Shown here piece by piece: positions 52,596-61,631 of a DNA stretch of 64,000 nt (position 1 is its first letter; every line of letters begins with the position of its first letter). Source of the DNA: Planococcus maitriensis (GTDB taxonomy: Bacteria; Bacillota; Bacilli; Bacillales_A; Planococcaceae). The stretch spans positions 496,001 to 560,000 of the forward strand of contig NZ_QLZQ01000001.1 of NCBI RefSeq assembly GCF_003289925.1, given 5' to 3'. The notes beneath the pieces were generated by a model, which did not search any database, was not told where the DNA came from, and saw only the letters and a list, made by a program, of their open reading frames with translations. A program made the position numbers and the translations under genes.

Positions 52596-55500
52596 GTGAC
52601 AAAAAGCGCGTTCAGCAAGATCTTTTTGAGTCTCTTACTGGCTTTGTCAGCTGCTTTGCCGTACATGGCAACAGCCGATGCAGCGGAAACCATTTCGGTT
52701 GCAGAAGCCATTGAAAACAATACAGGAACAGCAACGGTGAAAGGATTTATCGTTGGTACTGCAAATAGTGGAACCAGCTATGATCAGGAAGCACCTTTCA
52801 CAGCAGCAACCAATGTTGGTTTGGCGGATTCCTCGGATGAAACTGACCCGGCGAAAATCCTGCCGGTTCAATTACCATCAGGATCCGTGCGTGCTGGTTT
52901 GAACTTGGTCGATAACCCTGCTAATTTCAAAGCAGAAGTGACCATCAGCGGAACGCTTGGAGCTTATTTCACAGTTCCTGGTTTACGTTCAGCTTCAGCT
53001 TACACGATCCTCACTGAGGGCGAAGAGCCGCCGACCGCGACACCTGTAGACAGTGTCCAGGAAGCACGCGACTCTGAAGGCTTGATTTCCGTGGAAGCGA
53101 CCGTGACGACGGGAACAGGTTTCTGGGGCGGCAATGGCTTCTACGTGCAGGATGAAACAGCAGGCATTTATGTCTTCACATCCAGCGCAACTGTAGCGCC
53201 GGGCGATAACGTCCGCTTGGAAGGCACCGTTTCTACATACAGCGGCGAGCTTCAATTGCAGCCGAACACAGTAGAAGTGCTCCCTACCGGCAACGAATTG
53301 CCGGAAGCACAAGTGATCTCGCCAGCAGGCGTCAATGAAGAGACTCAAGGCGAACGCATTTCGATCGAACGCGTCGAAATCACCGACTTGAAAGCCGTTA
53401 ACAATTACGGGACGTTCGAGTTCACGGCAGTCGCGGAAAACGGCGAGCAAGTCGCCGTCCGCAACGACAACCGCAATGGCTTGACGTTCGAAGACTTCAC
53501 GAAGCGATACAAAGAAGGCGACTTGATCTACCTTTCAGGCATCGCTTCGAAATATTACGATACGTATCAAGTGAAAACGCTCGGCTTCGAGAGCTTCGAG
53601 CTCGTCAATAAGCCGGCTGTGTACACAGACATCTTCCCGGGCGTCGTTTCGGAAGGCACTGAAATCACGCTCGCAAGCGGGTGGGATAACGCAACGATCC
53701 ATTACACGACAGACGGGTCAGAACCGACAACGGAGAGCGCAGTTTACGCTGAGCCGATTGTCCTGACGCAAGATACGGTGATCAAAGCGATCGCAGTGAC
53801 AGGCGAAACGTCTGAAGTATTTTCATTTGATTACACGGTCCTGAAATCAGAGGACTTGAAGATCCGCGACATCCAAGGGCAAGGCCATTACTCGAAATAT
53901 GAGGATGTAACTGTCAATGAAGTAACGGGCGTCATCACGCATTTCTATAACGGCGCAAACTTCGTCATGCAGGACACAGAAGGTGACGGCGACTGGAAAA
54001 CGTCTGAAGCGATCATCGTCAACCGTTCATCTGCATCAAGCGACTTTGCAGTTGGGGATGTCGTAACAGTCGCAGGTACGGTCGAAGAATGGTTCTATAA
54101 AGGCTATTCCGATATGCGCGACAACGACTTGCCACTCACGCGCATCCGTTCAACGGACGTCGTGAAAGCTGGGACGGCGGAACTTCCAGAGCCGATCATC
54201 ATCGGTGAAGACGTGTTCCCGCCGACTCAAAACATCGAAAATGACGGCTTGACGGAATTCCAGCCGGAAGAAGACGGCATCGATTTCTGGGAAGCGCTTG
54301 AATTGATGCGTGTCGGAGTAGCCGATGCACAAATCGTCGGCCCTCAGAAATACGGTGAAGTGTTTGTCGTATCGGAAAATGCAACAAATAACGAATTCCA
54401 CAAACAAGAGGGAATCCTTCTGGAAGAAGATGACTTCAACCCGGAACGTATCACTGTCACTACAGGTGAAAACGTCGTCGCAAAAGCGGGCGATACATTC
54501 GCTGAAGCGCCAGTCGGCGTTCTCGGCTACGGATTCGGCAACTACCAGATCTGGACGGAAGAAACGGACGTGCCGGAAATCGTAGACGGCGGAGTGCAGG
54601 CGGAAGAGACTTGGATCGAGAACGCAGACGATAAATTGACGGTCTCCACGTACAACGTCGAGAACTACTCTGCAGACCCGAGCCACACATCGGACGAAAA
54701 AGCACAGCGCATCGCTGAATCATTCGTCAACGACCTGAACTCACCGGACATCATCGCGATGGTCGAAGTGCAGGACAATGATGGGCCTGAAAAATCTGGG
54801 AATAGTGATGCATCGGCTTCTTATGAGCGCCTCATCGCAGACATCCAAGCAGCAGGCGGGCCTGAATACGCTTGGACAGACATCGCACCGGAGTACAACC
54901 AGGATGGCGGAGAGCCAGGCGGTAACATCCGCGTCGGCTTCCTGTACAACCCGGACCGCGTCGATTTGTCTGAAGGCGAAAAAGGCACAGCTACTGAAAA
55001 CAATTCATGGACGGATACAGGCGACCTCGTCTTGAACCCTGGACGCGTCCAGCCGATCGCAATGCCGAACACACGCAAGCCACTTGCGGCACAATTTGAA
55101 TTCCAAGGCGAAGAGATTGTTGTCATCGCCACGCATTTGAACTCCAAAGGCGGAGACCAAGCCTTGTTTGGGCAAAACCAGCCGCCGGAATTCACGTCTG
55201 AAATCGAGCGCATTGAATTGGCGAAAGCCATCAATGACTTTATCGCAGAAGGGCTCGAGAAGAATCCGGAACTCAATGTCGTCGTCACTGGCGATATGAA
55301 CGATTTCGAATTCACGCCGGCACTTGATGCACTGGAAGGCGACATCTTGACGAACAAAGTCAACGATGTGCCGGAAGAAGACCGTTTCTCTTATTACTAC
55401 CAGGGCAACTCACAAGTGCTCGATCACTTATTGGTGACGAACAACTTGGCGGACAACACTGAACTTGATATGGTCCACATCAACTCGATGTTCATGGAAG

Positions 55501-56096
55501 AGCATGGACGCGCATCGGACCATGATCCACTCCTTGCACAGATCACGTTCGACAAACCGCAAGTGCCGGGCGAACAGGAAGCGGATCCTGATCTAACCGG
55601 TGAAGAAGCAGTCATCACAGCTGGTGAATTTGATGAAGAAGGCACACTCGACATCACGTTCACGGAAGGCACGATCGATGAACTTCTTGAAAGCGGCAAG
55701 GATTTGACTGTTCAACTGGAACAAGCGAACTTCACATTCACTGCAGCCAACCTCCAGCAATTGGCTGAAGCGGCAGGCGCGGAAATGACGCTTGCACTGG
55801 CAGTCGATGACGCAGAGCAAGTCGATAACCGTCCGGCACTCAGCGACCAGCTTGATATCGCTGTGCTCGGGGCTGACGGTGAAGAAATCGGGTTGACGCT
55901 CAGCGAACCGATGGAATTGAACTTCCTGACGAACCCGGATGTCAAAGTCCAGTTCGGCGCACGCCAGGACGATAAAGGCAAATGGAAGATCATCCAAGGC
56001 GAGCTGGACGGTGAAACATTCACGCTCGAAGTGAACGAGTTCGGAAACTACACCGTCATCACAAACAAAGGGCAATTGAAGAAGAGCAAGAAGTAA
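52596..56096 (+). CDS. Large secreted nuclease (YhcR-like; endonuclease/exonuclease/phosphatase domain)
   Basis: Exported 1166-residue protein. The GTG start is about 9 bases after AGAGGAG, and the signal peptide ends near TADAA (residue 31). Domains in order: two OB-fold-like modules (about 35-165 and 150-350), a chitobiase-like TIHYTTDGSEPTTESAVY module (about 368-384), a further OB region, then the nuclease domain (about 685-990). The nuclease domain has STYNVENYSADPSHT, AMVEVQDNDGPE, ATHLNSKGGDQ, VTGDMNDFEF and ASDHDPLLA, matching the metal and catalytic residues of the EEP superfamily. The last ~170 residues form a beta-rich domain ending in Lys-Lys-Ser-Lys-Lys. No CWB2, LPXTG or SLH anchor is seen. 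Confidence 0.88.
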   Translation: MTKSAFSKIFLSLLLALSAALPYMATADAAETISVAEAIENNTGTATVKGFIVGTANSGTSYDQEAPFTAATNVGLADSSDETDPAKILPVQLPSGSVRAGLNLVDNPANFKAEVTISGTLGAYFTVPGLRSASAYTILTEGEEPPTATPVDSVQEARDSEGLISVEATVTTGTGFWGGNGFYVQDETAGIYVFTSSATVAPGDNVRLEGTVSTYSGELQLQPNTVEVLPTGNELPEAQVISPAGVNEETQGERISIERVEITDLKAVNNYGTFEFTAVAENGEQVAVRNDNRNGLTFEDFTKRYKEGDLIYLSGIASKYYDTYQVKTLGFESFELVNKPAVYTDIFPGVVSEGTEITLASGWDNATIHYTTDGSEPTTESAVYAEPIVLTQDTVIKAIAVTGETSEVFSFDYTVLKSEDLKIRDIQGQGHYSKYEDVTVNEVTGVITHFYNGANFVMQDTEGDGDWKTSEAIIVNRSSASSDFAVGDVVTVAGTVEEWFYKGYSDMRDNDLPLTRIRSTDVVKAGTAELPEPIIIGEDVFPPTQNIENDGLTEFQPEEDGIDFWEALELMRVGVADAQIVGPQKYGEVFVVSENATNNEFHKQEGILLEEDDFNPERITVTTGENVVAKAGDTFAEAPVGVLGYGFGNYQIWTEETDVPEIVDGGVQAEETWIENADDKLTVSTYNVENYSADPSHTSDEKAQRIAESFVNDLNSPDIIAMVEVQDNDGPEKSGNSDASASYERLIADIQAAGGPEYAWTDIAPEYNQDGGEPGGNIRVGFLYNPDRVDLSEGEKGTATENNSWTDTGDLVLNPGRVQPIAMPNTRKPLAAQFEFQGEEIVVIATHLNSKGGDQALFGQNQPPEFTSEIERIELAKAINDFIAEGLEKNPELNVVVTGDMNDFEFTPALDALEGDILTNKVNDVPEEDRFSYYYQGNSQVLDHLLVTNNLADNTELDMVHINSMFMEEHGRASDHDPLLAQITFDKPQVPGEQEADPDLTGEEAVITAGEFDEEGTLDITFTEGTIDELLESGKDLTVQLEQANFTFTAANLQQLAEAAGAEMTLALAVDDAEQVDNRPALSDQLDIAVLGADGEEIGLTLSEPMELNFLTNPDVKVQFGARQDDKGKWKIIQGELDGETFTLEVNEFGNYTVITNKGQLKKSKK

Positions 56097-56101
56097 TGGA
56101 A

Positions 56102-56148
56102 ACAGGCTGCCAAAAATCCAGTAATTGCTGGATCTTTGGCAGCCTTTT
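56102..56148 (+). terminator. Terminator of the nuclease gene
   Basis: GGCTGCCAAA...CCAG-taattg-CTGG...TTTGGCAGCC is a long hairpin followed by TTTTGC. Confidence 0.9.
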
Positions 56149-56295
56149 GCATGGAAAGAATCAGAAATAAGAATGGCATGCTATTCTTATCATGAAATAG
56201 TGAAAATTTTTGTCAGGATTTATGATATAGAAGGAAGAATATGCTAATATGAAATTTGTGTGATTTACCCAATATGCAAGGAGCTGCAAAATTTT

Positions 56296-58305
56296 ATGGA
56301 ACCTGAAAGACGCATACGGCCTGAATTAGAAGGAATACGGACCATCGCCGCGTTATTGGTGGCGGTGTATCATATATGGTTTAACCGGGTATCCGGAGGA
56401 GTGGATGTGTTTTTCGTCGTCTCAGGCTTTCTGATCACGACCTCACTGCTTTCGATGTACCGTAAAAATGGCCGCATTTTATACTTTTCCTATATTGTGA
56501 AACTATTAAAACGTTTATTGCCAACGGCATGGCTGATAGGGATTACCGTCCTGGTCGCAAGCCTGTATATCTTGCCCCCGTTTACAAAACAACAGAACAT
56601 CAACGAATTTTTAGCCTCGGTGTCTTACTTCCAGAATTGGCGGCTTGCGATGGATTCGGTGGATTATTTAGCGCAGAACAATAGCGCTTCCCCGTTTCAG
56701 CATTTCTGGGCGCTGAGCATCCAGTTCCAATTCTACCTGGTATGGCTCGTCGTCTTCTTTGCGGCCATTTCCTTGCTGAAGTTGATTTCCGGAAACCACA
56801 TGAAACGGATGTTGACGGTATTGATTGCCCTCATCGCCGTTGCATCGTTCAGCTACTCAGTCTATTTGACGGCCGCCAATCAGCCCGTGGCCTATTACCA
56901 TACATTCACCCGGGTTTGGGAGTTCGGGATCGGCGGTTTGGTGGCATTGACCATCCACAAGCTTGCCGTCTCGAGCCGCGTAGCCTGGTTCTTCGGCTGG
57001 CTTGGCTTGATCGGGCTTATCAGCTGCGGCATCATTCTTCAAGTGTCCGAGTTGTTCCCGGGCTATGCCGCACTTTGGCCGGTGCTGTCAGCTGTCCTGA
57101 TCATCATCGCCGGGAACCAGTCCACGAATTTCTCGGCTTTCCAAGTGCTTAGCTGGAAGCCGCTCGTCAAGTTCGGGAGCATCTCTTACGCTTTCTATCT
57201 ATGGCATTGGCCATTGCTGATTTTCTACTATGCGTTATTCGGCGTCGAATCGGTGTCACTCCTGGGCGGATTAGGGATTATCGCTACAGCCGCGGTTTTT
57301 GCCTACTTCACCATTTATGGTTTCGAGTTGCCGATCCGGAAGATCCAGTTCCCGGTCTGGAAAACCGCCAGCATTATCGCGGTCTTCTCTGCCGCCATTT
57401 GGGTCTCGACCATCGCTTATCAAGAAACTTACTTGGCGGGGCCGCCCGTCAGTTCCGAGTTGCTGAGTGAAAGTTTCGAGACACATCCGGGTGCCGTCAC
57501 TTATCTGGAGGATGGGCGGTTGACGCCTCCATCGGAATTCGAGGAATCCTTCCTGCCGGGTTTGGACTTCGTGAAGCAGGATCGCTCTGAAATATATGAA
57601 GATGGCTGCCTGTCGGGCAAAGGGACTACAGAAGCCGAACCGTGCGAATACGGGGCATTGACTGATTACGACTATACAATTGCCTTGGTCGGGGGATCGC
57701 ATGCGGCCCATTGGCAGCCGATGCTTGCGGAGTTGGCTGAAGCCCATGACCTGAAGATTGTTACCTACTTAAAAGGGAATTGCCGATTTACCGAAGAGAG
57801 CCGGAAAGGTTTTGAAGAATGCGACACCTGGTTCCAGAACGTCAAGCAGGAATTGGTGGCGGACAAACCCGACCTGATTTTTACCGTCGGGAATGTAGGC
57901 AGTTCAAAAGAAGATTTTGATGAAGTTTCGGATGGGTTCATTGAAGCCTGGAAGTTTTTCGAACAGCATGAAGTTCCGCTATTCCTTGTCCGTGATACGC
58001 CTTGGTATGATCAAAACGTTTTGACGTGCCTGAGTGAAAATCCAGACAATCCGGAACACTGCAAATCCGATCGGGAGGACATCATCCGTGACCCGAGTCC
58101 TTTGGAAGAAGTGGACTATATGCCGGAAAGTGCTGTCACCGTCGACTTGACCGATTATTTCTGTGACCAGGAATCCTGTTATTACGTGATCGGAAACATC
58201 GTGACGCATTTCGACAGCAATCATCTAACGGCGACTTTCTCCAGAACCTTTGCGCCGGTATTCGAAAAGCCGTTGCTGGACGCATTGGAAGCTCAAGAAC
58301 GATAA
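56296..58305 (+). CDS. OatA-like acyltransferase with SGNH domain
   Basis: Integral membrane O-acyltransferase (669 aa). The acyltransferase-3 domain (about 1-350) has ten or more membrane segments, RPELEGIRTIAALLVAVYH near the start with the conserved His, and GGVDVFFVVSGFLIT. The extracellular SGNH domain (about 400-669) has VGGSHAAHW with the nucleophile Ser and the late DSNHLT (Asp-His). This plan acetylates wall glycan such as MurNAc O-6, or a secondary polymer. ATG 56296 is about 12 bases after AAGGAG; an in-frame GTG twelve codons earlier lies upstream of that site. It closes the envelope block. Confidence 0.9.
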   Translation: MEPERRIRPELEGIRTIAALLVAVYHIWFNRVSGGVDVFFVVSGFLITTSLLSMYRKNGRILYFSYIVKLLKRLLPTAWLIGITVLVASLYILPPFTKQQNINEFLASVSYFQNWRLAMDSVDYLAQNNSASPFQHFWALSIQFQFYLVWLVVFFAAISLLKLISGNHMKRMLTVLIALIAVASFSYSVYLTAANQPVAYYHTFTRVWEFGIGGLVALTIHKLAVSSRVAWFFGWLGLIGLISCGIILQVSELFPGYAALWPVLSAVLIIIAGNQSTNFSAFQVLSWKPLVKFGSISYAFYLWHWPLLIFYYALFGVESVSLLGGLGIIATAAVFAYFTIYGFELPIRKIQFPVWKTASIIAVFSAAIWVSTIAYQETYLAGPPVSSELLSESFETHPGAVTYLEDGRLTPPSEFEESFLPGLDFVKQDRSEIYEDGCLSGKGTTEAEPCEYGALTDYDYTIALVGGSHAAHWQPMLAELAEAHDLKIVTYLKGNCRFTEESRKGFEECDTWFQNVKQELVADKPDLIFTVGNVGSSKEDFDEVSDGFIEAWKFFEQHEVPLFLVRDTPWYDQNVLTCLSENPDNPEHCKSDREDIIRDPSPLEEVDYMPESAVTVDLTDYFCDQESCYYVIGNIVTHFDSNHLTATFSRTFAPVFEKPLLDALEAQER

Positions 58306-58314
58306 GGAATTGAA

Positions 58315-58360
58315 AACTGTCTTGGATACTGCGAAAGCAGTGCGCCAAGGCAGTTTTTTT
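58315..58360 (+). terminator. Terminator of the acyltransferase gene
   Basis: ACTGTCTTGG...CCAAGGCAGT with an inner ACTGC/GCAGT stem, followed by seven T residues. Confidence 0.85.
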
Positions 58361-58429
58361 GATGCCGGCCGTGCAGTGGGGGGCCGGCAGTGAATGCCGG
58401 GGGCCGGCCTGTCCGAGTGCCCTTTCCCG

Positions 58430-58458
58430 TTCCTTTTTCAATTACGGCTTGCTATAAT
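58430..58458 (+). promoter_or_regulatory. Promoter of the serine protease lipoprotein gene
   Basis: A perfect TATAAT (58453-58458) preceded by TTGC forms an extended -10. The -35 (TTCCTT, 17 bp upstream) is poor. Confidence 0.5.
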
Positions 58459-58489
58459 GAACTCACATTAACGGAAGCGGGTTGAGACT

Positions 58490-59602
58490 ATGGAAAAACG
58501 GATGATGCAATGGCTGATGGTCTTCTTGTCAGCGATGGTCCTCGCAGCTTGCGGAGGGACGGATACCGAAGCGCCGCCGCAAGCTGAAACCGAGCAGGCG
58601 GATTCGCCGGTCGATACGGCTGCCCAGGAAAAAGCGGTGATGATTGCGAATGCCAAGACGCATGTCTACACGATCTATACCGATTTCGAGCAAGGGTCCG
58701 GTTTTCTATACAATGACCAAGGCGATATCTTGACGAATGCCCATGTTGTGCGCGATGCGACTTTTATCTCGCTCGTCAACAGCGACGGCCAGGAATTCGC
58801 CGGCAAAGTGATCGGCATATCGCTCGATGAGGATTTGGCGCTCGTCCGCGTCGGGGAACTCGCCGGCAAAGAGCCGCTCGAGCAGGAAATGGAGCCGGTC
58901 GATATCGGCACGCCGGTCATCGCCATCGGCAGCCCTGAAAACGCGGCGAACACAGCGACGGAAGGGGAAATCACCGATACCGGCGTCGACTTCTCGGAAG
59001 TGTTCGTCTATACGGACCTCTATGAAATGAATGCCTCGATCAAGCAGGGCTCAAGCGGCGGGCCGCTGCTGGACGCAAGCACCGGCAACGTGCTCGGCAT
59101 CAATTCGGTCATGCTTGAAGACAATCCCGAAATCGGCTATGCGATTCCGCTTTATTTGAAAAAGGAACTGTTGGATGGCTGGGCGGACAATCCAGACCCG
59201 CTGCCCGATTCGCAATTGGTCGAACCGTCGGTGAAGGATGCGTATTTTGATGAAGCGCTATTGTCGAGTTTCATCGAAGCCTATTATGACTTGCTGCCGT
59301 ATTCGATGAATGACGAGGAGCTGAATTATTACTCTTCGTATTTAGTGCCCGGAAGCCAGGCGGTGGAAGCGGTGGACAGTGTGATACAGGAGTATTCCGA
59401 AGAGGGCCGCGTATTCGATTCGGTTGTGCCCGACGTCAGTTCCGTGGAAATTGAAGGCGACCGTGCATACGTTGAAGCAGGCGCGGTATTCAATTATCAT
59501 GAAGCAAACGGCGAGACCGGGACGATCGACCACCGGAGGCGCTACACCATCGTGATTGATGAGTACGGGGATTACCAAATCGAATATGTGGAAGAAGTGT
59601 AG
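58490..59602 (+). CDS. Lipoprotein serine protease (DegP/S1C-like)
   Basis: A 370-residue lipoprotein with lipobox LAAC (Cys21) and a short acidic/Pro linker. The trypsin-like domain (about 55-235) has the catalytic triad His in TNAHVVRD, Asp in DEDLALVRV and Ser in QGSSGGPLL. No PDZ domain follows. Instead, a ~125-residue C-terminal domain of NTF2/TcaA-like look (LLPYSMNDEELNYYSSYLV ... YTIVIDEYGDYQIEYVEE) ends the protein. It is probably an envelope quality-control or stress protease. GGAAGCGG lies upstream of the ATG; ATG 58502 or 58505 would also leave a usable signal peptide. Monocistronic. Confidence 0.88.
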   Translation: MEKRMMQWLMVFLSAMVLAACGGTDTEAPPQAETEQADSPVDTAAQEKAVMIANAKTHVYTIYTDFEQGSGFLYNDQGDILTNAHVVRDATFISLVNSDGQEFAGKVIGISLDEDLALVRVGELAGKEPLEQEMEPVDIGTPVIAIGSPENAANTATEGEITDTGVDFSEVFVYTDLYEMNASIKQGSSGGPLLDASTGNVLGINSVMLEDNPEIGYAIPLYLKKELLDGWADNPDPLPDSQLVEPSVKDAYFDEALLSSFIEAYYDLLPYSMNDEELNYYSSYLVPGSQAVEAVDSVIQEYSEEGRVFDSVVPDVSSVEIEGDRAYVEAGAVFNYHEANGETGTIDHRRRYTIVIDEYGDYQIEYVEEV

Positions 59603-59630
59603 GAGCCTCCAGTTGTGGAGGCTCCTTTTT
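59601..59630 (+). terminator. Terminator of the serine protease gene
   Basis: AGGAGCCTCC-agttgt-GGAGGCTCCT, followed by TTTTT. Confidence 0.9.
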
Positions 59631-59778
59631 AATGATTCCGGGAAACATTCCCACTCAAACAGGTGCAGGAACTGGAATTTAAGGGGATTGAGAAACAGGA
59701 AATTTAAGCATATGATGGAATACATAGACAGCTAAGAGCGACATGACAGACAAACGCCGGAAATGGGGGAGGAAGCGT

Positions 59779-59970
59779 ATGAACCTAGAGATTCTGAAGG
59801 ATAAAAAAACCTTGTTGGGCTTTTCATTGGCATTTCTGATGAGCATCAGCGCCATTATTTTGGCGGTGGCCGGAAATGGCTTGTGGGTCGTATTCATCTT
59901 GTTGAACCTGCTGCTATTGGCATTCAGCGTCCGGCGGGCAGACCAACTGTCAAAAGCACGGGGCAGTTAG
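59779..59970 (+). CDS. Small membrane protein, 63 aa
   Basis: A 63-residue protein with two membrane segments (about 11-28 and 33-52), separated by a tight turn (AVAGNGLW), and a basic C-terminus. GGGAGG lies 6-7 bases before ATG 59779, which is preferred over an ATG twelve codons earlier. No family is recognised. It stands alone between terminators and the XRE operator region. Confidence 0.6.
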   Translation: MNLEILKDKKTLLGFSLAFLMSISAIILAVAGNGLWVVFILLNLLLLAFSVRRADQLSKARGS

Positions 59971-60206
59971 TGCCGCTATTGGATTTGTTATTTCCCAGGC
60001 AATCTTTGTTAGCCGCATATTCGCGTCTCAACCGAGCGGAATAAATCCGGAGAAAATCCTGTTTGACCTTGCTTCTTTGCCTCGAAAAATTGATGGCAGA
60101 GAAGTTTTTTTAATCGAAAAAAGACTACTATCAGTTTCATTTTGACAACTATATTAGTCAAAATGAAACTGATTCGTTACAATGGATGTATAAAGAGGTG
60201 AGTCTT
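59971..60206. other. Intergenic region before the XRE regulator
   Basis: No gene is seen in 236 bp. The right end contains the operator palindrome and a likely -10 TACAAT (60178-60183). GAGGTGAG near 60196-60203 is the ribosome site for the regulator. Confidence 0.5.
60130..60173. promoter_or_regulatory. Perfect 17-bp inverted repeat, likely operator
   Basis: ATCAGTTTCATTTTGAC and its exact reverse complement flank a 10-bp spacer (aactatatta). The right arm ends 4 bp before the probable -10 TACAAT of the XRE regulator gene. Palindrome position and length suit dimeric binding by the adjacent regulator, i.e. autorepression (inference). Confidence 0.7.
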
Positions 60207-60413
60207 ATGAAGACGAGATTGAAGGAATTGCGGGCGCGTCACGGCATCAACCAAACGGAGCTGGCGAAGCGCGCCAATATCTCGAGACAGACGGTCAGTT
60301 TAATCGAACGGGAGGAATTCATGCCGTCTTTGCTGATTGCGATGAAGATTTCCAGAGTGTTCGGGGAGCCGATCGAAGAGATTTTTCAATTCGACGAGGA
60401 GGAATTGCGATGA
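60207..60413 (+). CDS. XRE-family transcriptional regulator
   Basis: A 68-residue helix-turn-helix protein of the Cro/CI-like short type. The DNA-binding region spans about 3-60 with INQTELAKRANISRQTVSLIERE (helices 2-3) and the conserved EPIEEIFQF end. ATG 60207 is preceded by GAGGTGAG. The stop overlaps the start of the next gene (ATGA), so the two are coupled. Such short XRE regulators paired with a DUF3169-type membrane protein form a recurring two-gene unit whose signal is unknown. Confidence 0.9.
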   Translation: MKTRLKELRARHGINQTELAKRANISRQTVSLIEREEFMPSLLIAMKISRVFGEPIEEIFQFDEEELR

Positions 60414-61102
60414 AGAATGGAATGAAAATAGCAATCCGCATGCTTATCGGTGCAATCATTGGATTTACAGTAGCCCATGCCGCCATGGAGGGGAGCTGGC
60501 AAATGGATCTGCAGCCGCTCGCCTACCCAGTGACGCTAGTGCTTGTCGCGGCAAGTGTCGTATCCGTTTTGCTGACGGTTTATTATTACTTGAAAATCCG
60601 CAAGAGTGCAGGCATCGAACTGTACGGGGAAGACGAGGATTTAGCGGAAGGGCGCATGTACCGGCAATATAGCGATGCAACCTTGGCGGGCAACCTGGGG
60701 ATGATTTTGGGCTTGGCGGCACTCAGTTTAATCGTTATTGCCGGCCAATCCGGCTGGCTTGCGCTCATCGCGATTGCTGCGATGCTTGTCAGCGTTGCCA
60801 TGACGTTCATTATGCCAGGGCTCATGAAGAAAATGTATCCCGAACGCCGATTCCCATCAGTCAGTGATAAAGACTACGCAGAAAAACTGCTGGCAATGTC
60901 CGACGACGGGGAAAAACACGTCATGCTCGGCGGCTTGTACAAAAGCTTCCTTTCCATGAATACCTTATTATTCGGGGCGATCCTGCTGCTACTATTCTAT
61001 TCGGTCATGAGCGGGACCTCCCAATTGGTCGGTATCTTCACCATCGCCGCCATCATGGCAATTGCCAACACGCAGTATTTGATCCATATCCGCAATAAAT
61101 GA
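60410..61102 (+). CDS. DUF3169-like membrane protein
   Basis: A 230-residue membrane protein with about six segments (near 9-27, 37-60, 95-115, 118-137, 180-200 and 205-222). A cytoplasmic central loop (about 64-92) and a second polar region (about 140-175, PERRFPSVSDKDYAEKLLAM) contain many charged residues. The sequence and its pairing with a short XRE regulator fit the DUF3169 family; no activity is known. AGGAGG lies before the ATG, inside the end of the regulator gene. Confidence 0.8.
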   Translation: MKNGMKIAIRMLIGAIIGFTVAHAAMEGSWQMDLQPLAYPVTLVLVAASVVSVLLTVYYYLKIRKSAGIELYGEDEDLAEGRMYRQYSDATLAGNLGMILGLAALSLIVIAGQSGWLALIAIAAMLVSVAMTFIMPGLMKKMYPERRFPSVSDKDYAEKLLAMSDDGEKHVMLGGLYKSFLSMNTLLFGAILLLLFYSVMSGTSQLVGIFTIAAIMAIANTQYLIHIRNK

Positions 61103-61105
61103 CCC

Positions 61106-61136
61106 AACAGCCTGGCCCAGACGCCAGGCTGTTTTT
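61106..61136 (+). terminator. Terminator of the XRE/DUF3169 operon
   Basis: AACAGCCTGG-cccagacg-CCAGGCTGTT, followed by TTTT. Confidence 0.9.
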
Positions 61137-61239
61137 AATGAACAAGCGAATGAACTCGCGGCTTCCACCCATTCGCATTTGCAGCTAAGCGAACGAATCA
61201 AAGCGGATGAAATGCACAAGCCCATTCACAGTTTCTCTG

Positions 61240-61365
61240 GCCAATTCAGCAAAATCTTAAAGCAGCCCCGCGCCCAAGGGTGAAGCGAAGCAGTAAGACA
61301 GGCGTCCTTCCTGGCTTACTGCGAAAGCTCAACCCCAAGCGGGCTGCGGACCCCCATCACACAAA
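61240..61365 (+). repeat. Degenerate B-module of the composite repeat
   Basis: CGCCCAAGGGTGAAGCGAAGC, AGTAAGACAGGCGTCCTTCC, TGGCTTACTGCG and CAACCCCAAGCGGG recall the B module of copies 3 and 4. The linker and A module are absent, so it is a decayed remnant. Confidence 0.6.
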
Positions 61366-61505
61366 AACGGTGAACCTCCTTCCAGACTAAAGACCAAAAC
61401 TCCCGCTAAAAACTCCTGCGGTAAAATCATCAATGTCGAAAAGTTTTGAATTCATCCGTAAGCTATGGTATTCTATTGCCGACAATAAAAAAATATCGCT
61501 ATTCC
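61366..61505. other. Region before the TPP riboswitch
   Basis: No gene is seen. TATGGTATTCTATTG near 61464-61478 may contain the -10 of the thiamine operon (TATTCT), with TTGAAT (61446-61451) about 18 bp upstream as a weak -35. Confidence 0.35.
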
Positions 61506-61588
61506 ACTAGGGGAGCCATGTTGGCTGAGACGGACAAGAGTCCGGACCCTTTGAACCTGATCTGGATCATACCAGCGTAGGGAAGTGG
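61506..61588 (+). ncRNA. TPP riboswitch aptamer
   Basis: The THI-box signature is complete: GGGGAGCC and GGCTGAGA form the P2/P3 side, a variable stem (GACGGACAAGAGTCCG) follows, then ACCCTTTGAACCTGATCTGG, ATCATACCAGCGTAGGGAAG. It binds thiamine pyrophosphate and controls the downstream thi genes. Confidence 0.96.
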
Positions 61589-61631
61589 GCGAATTGTGAG
61601 CCTTTCTCCAATTTCTTAAGCTGACCTTTAT

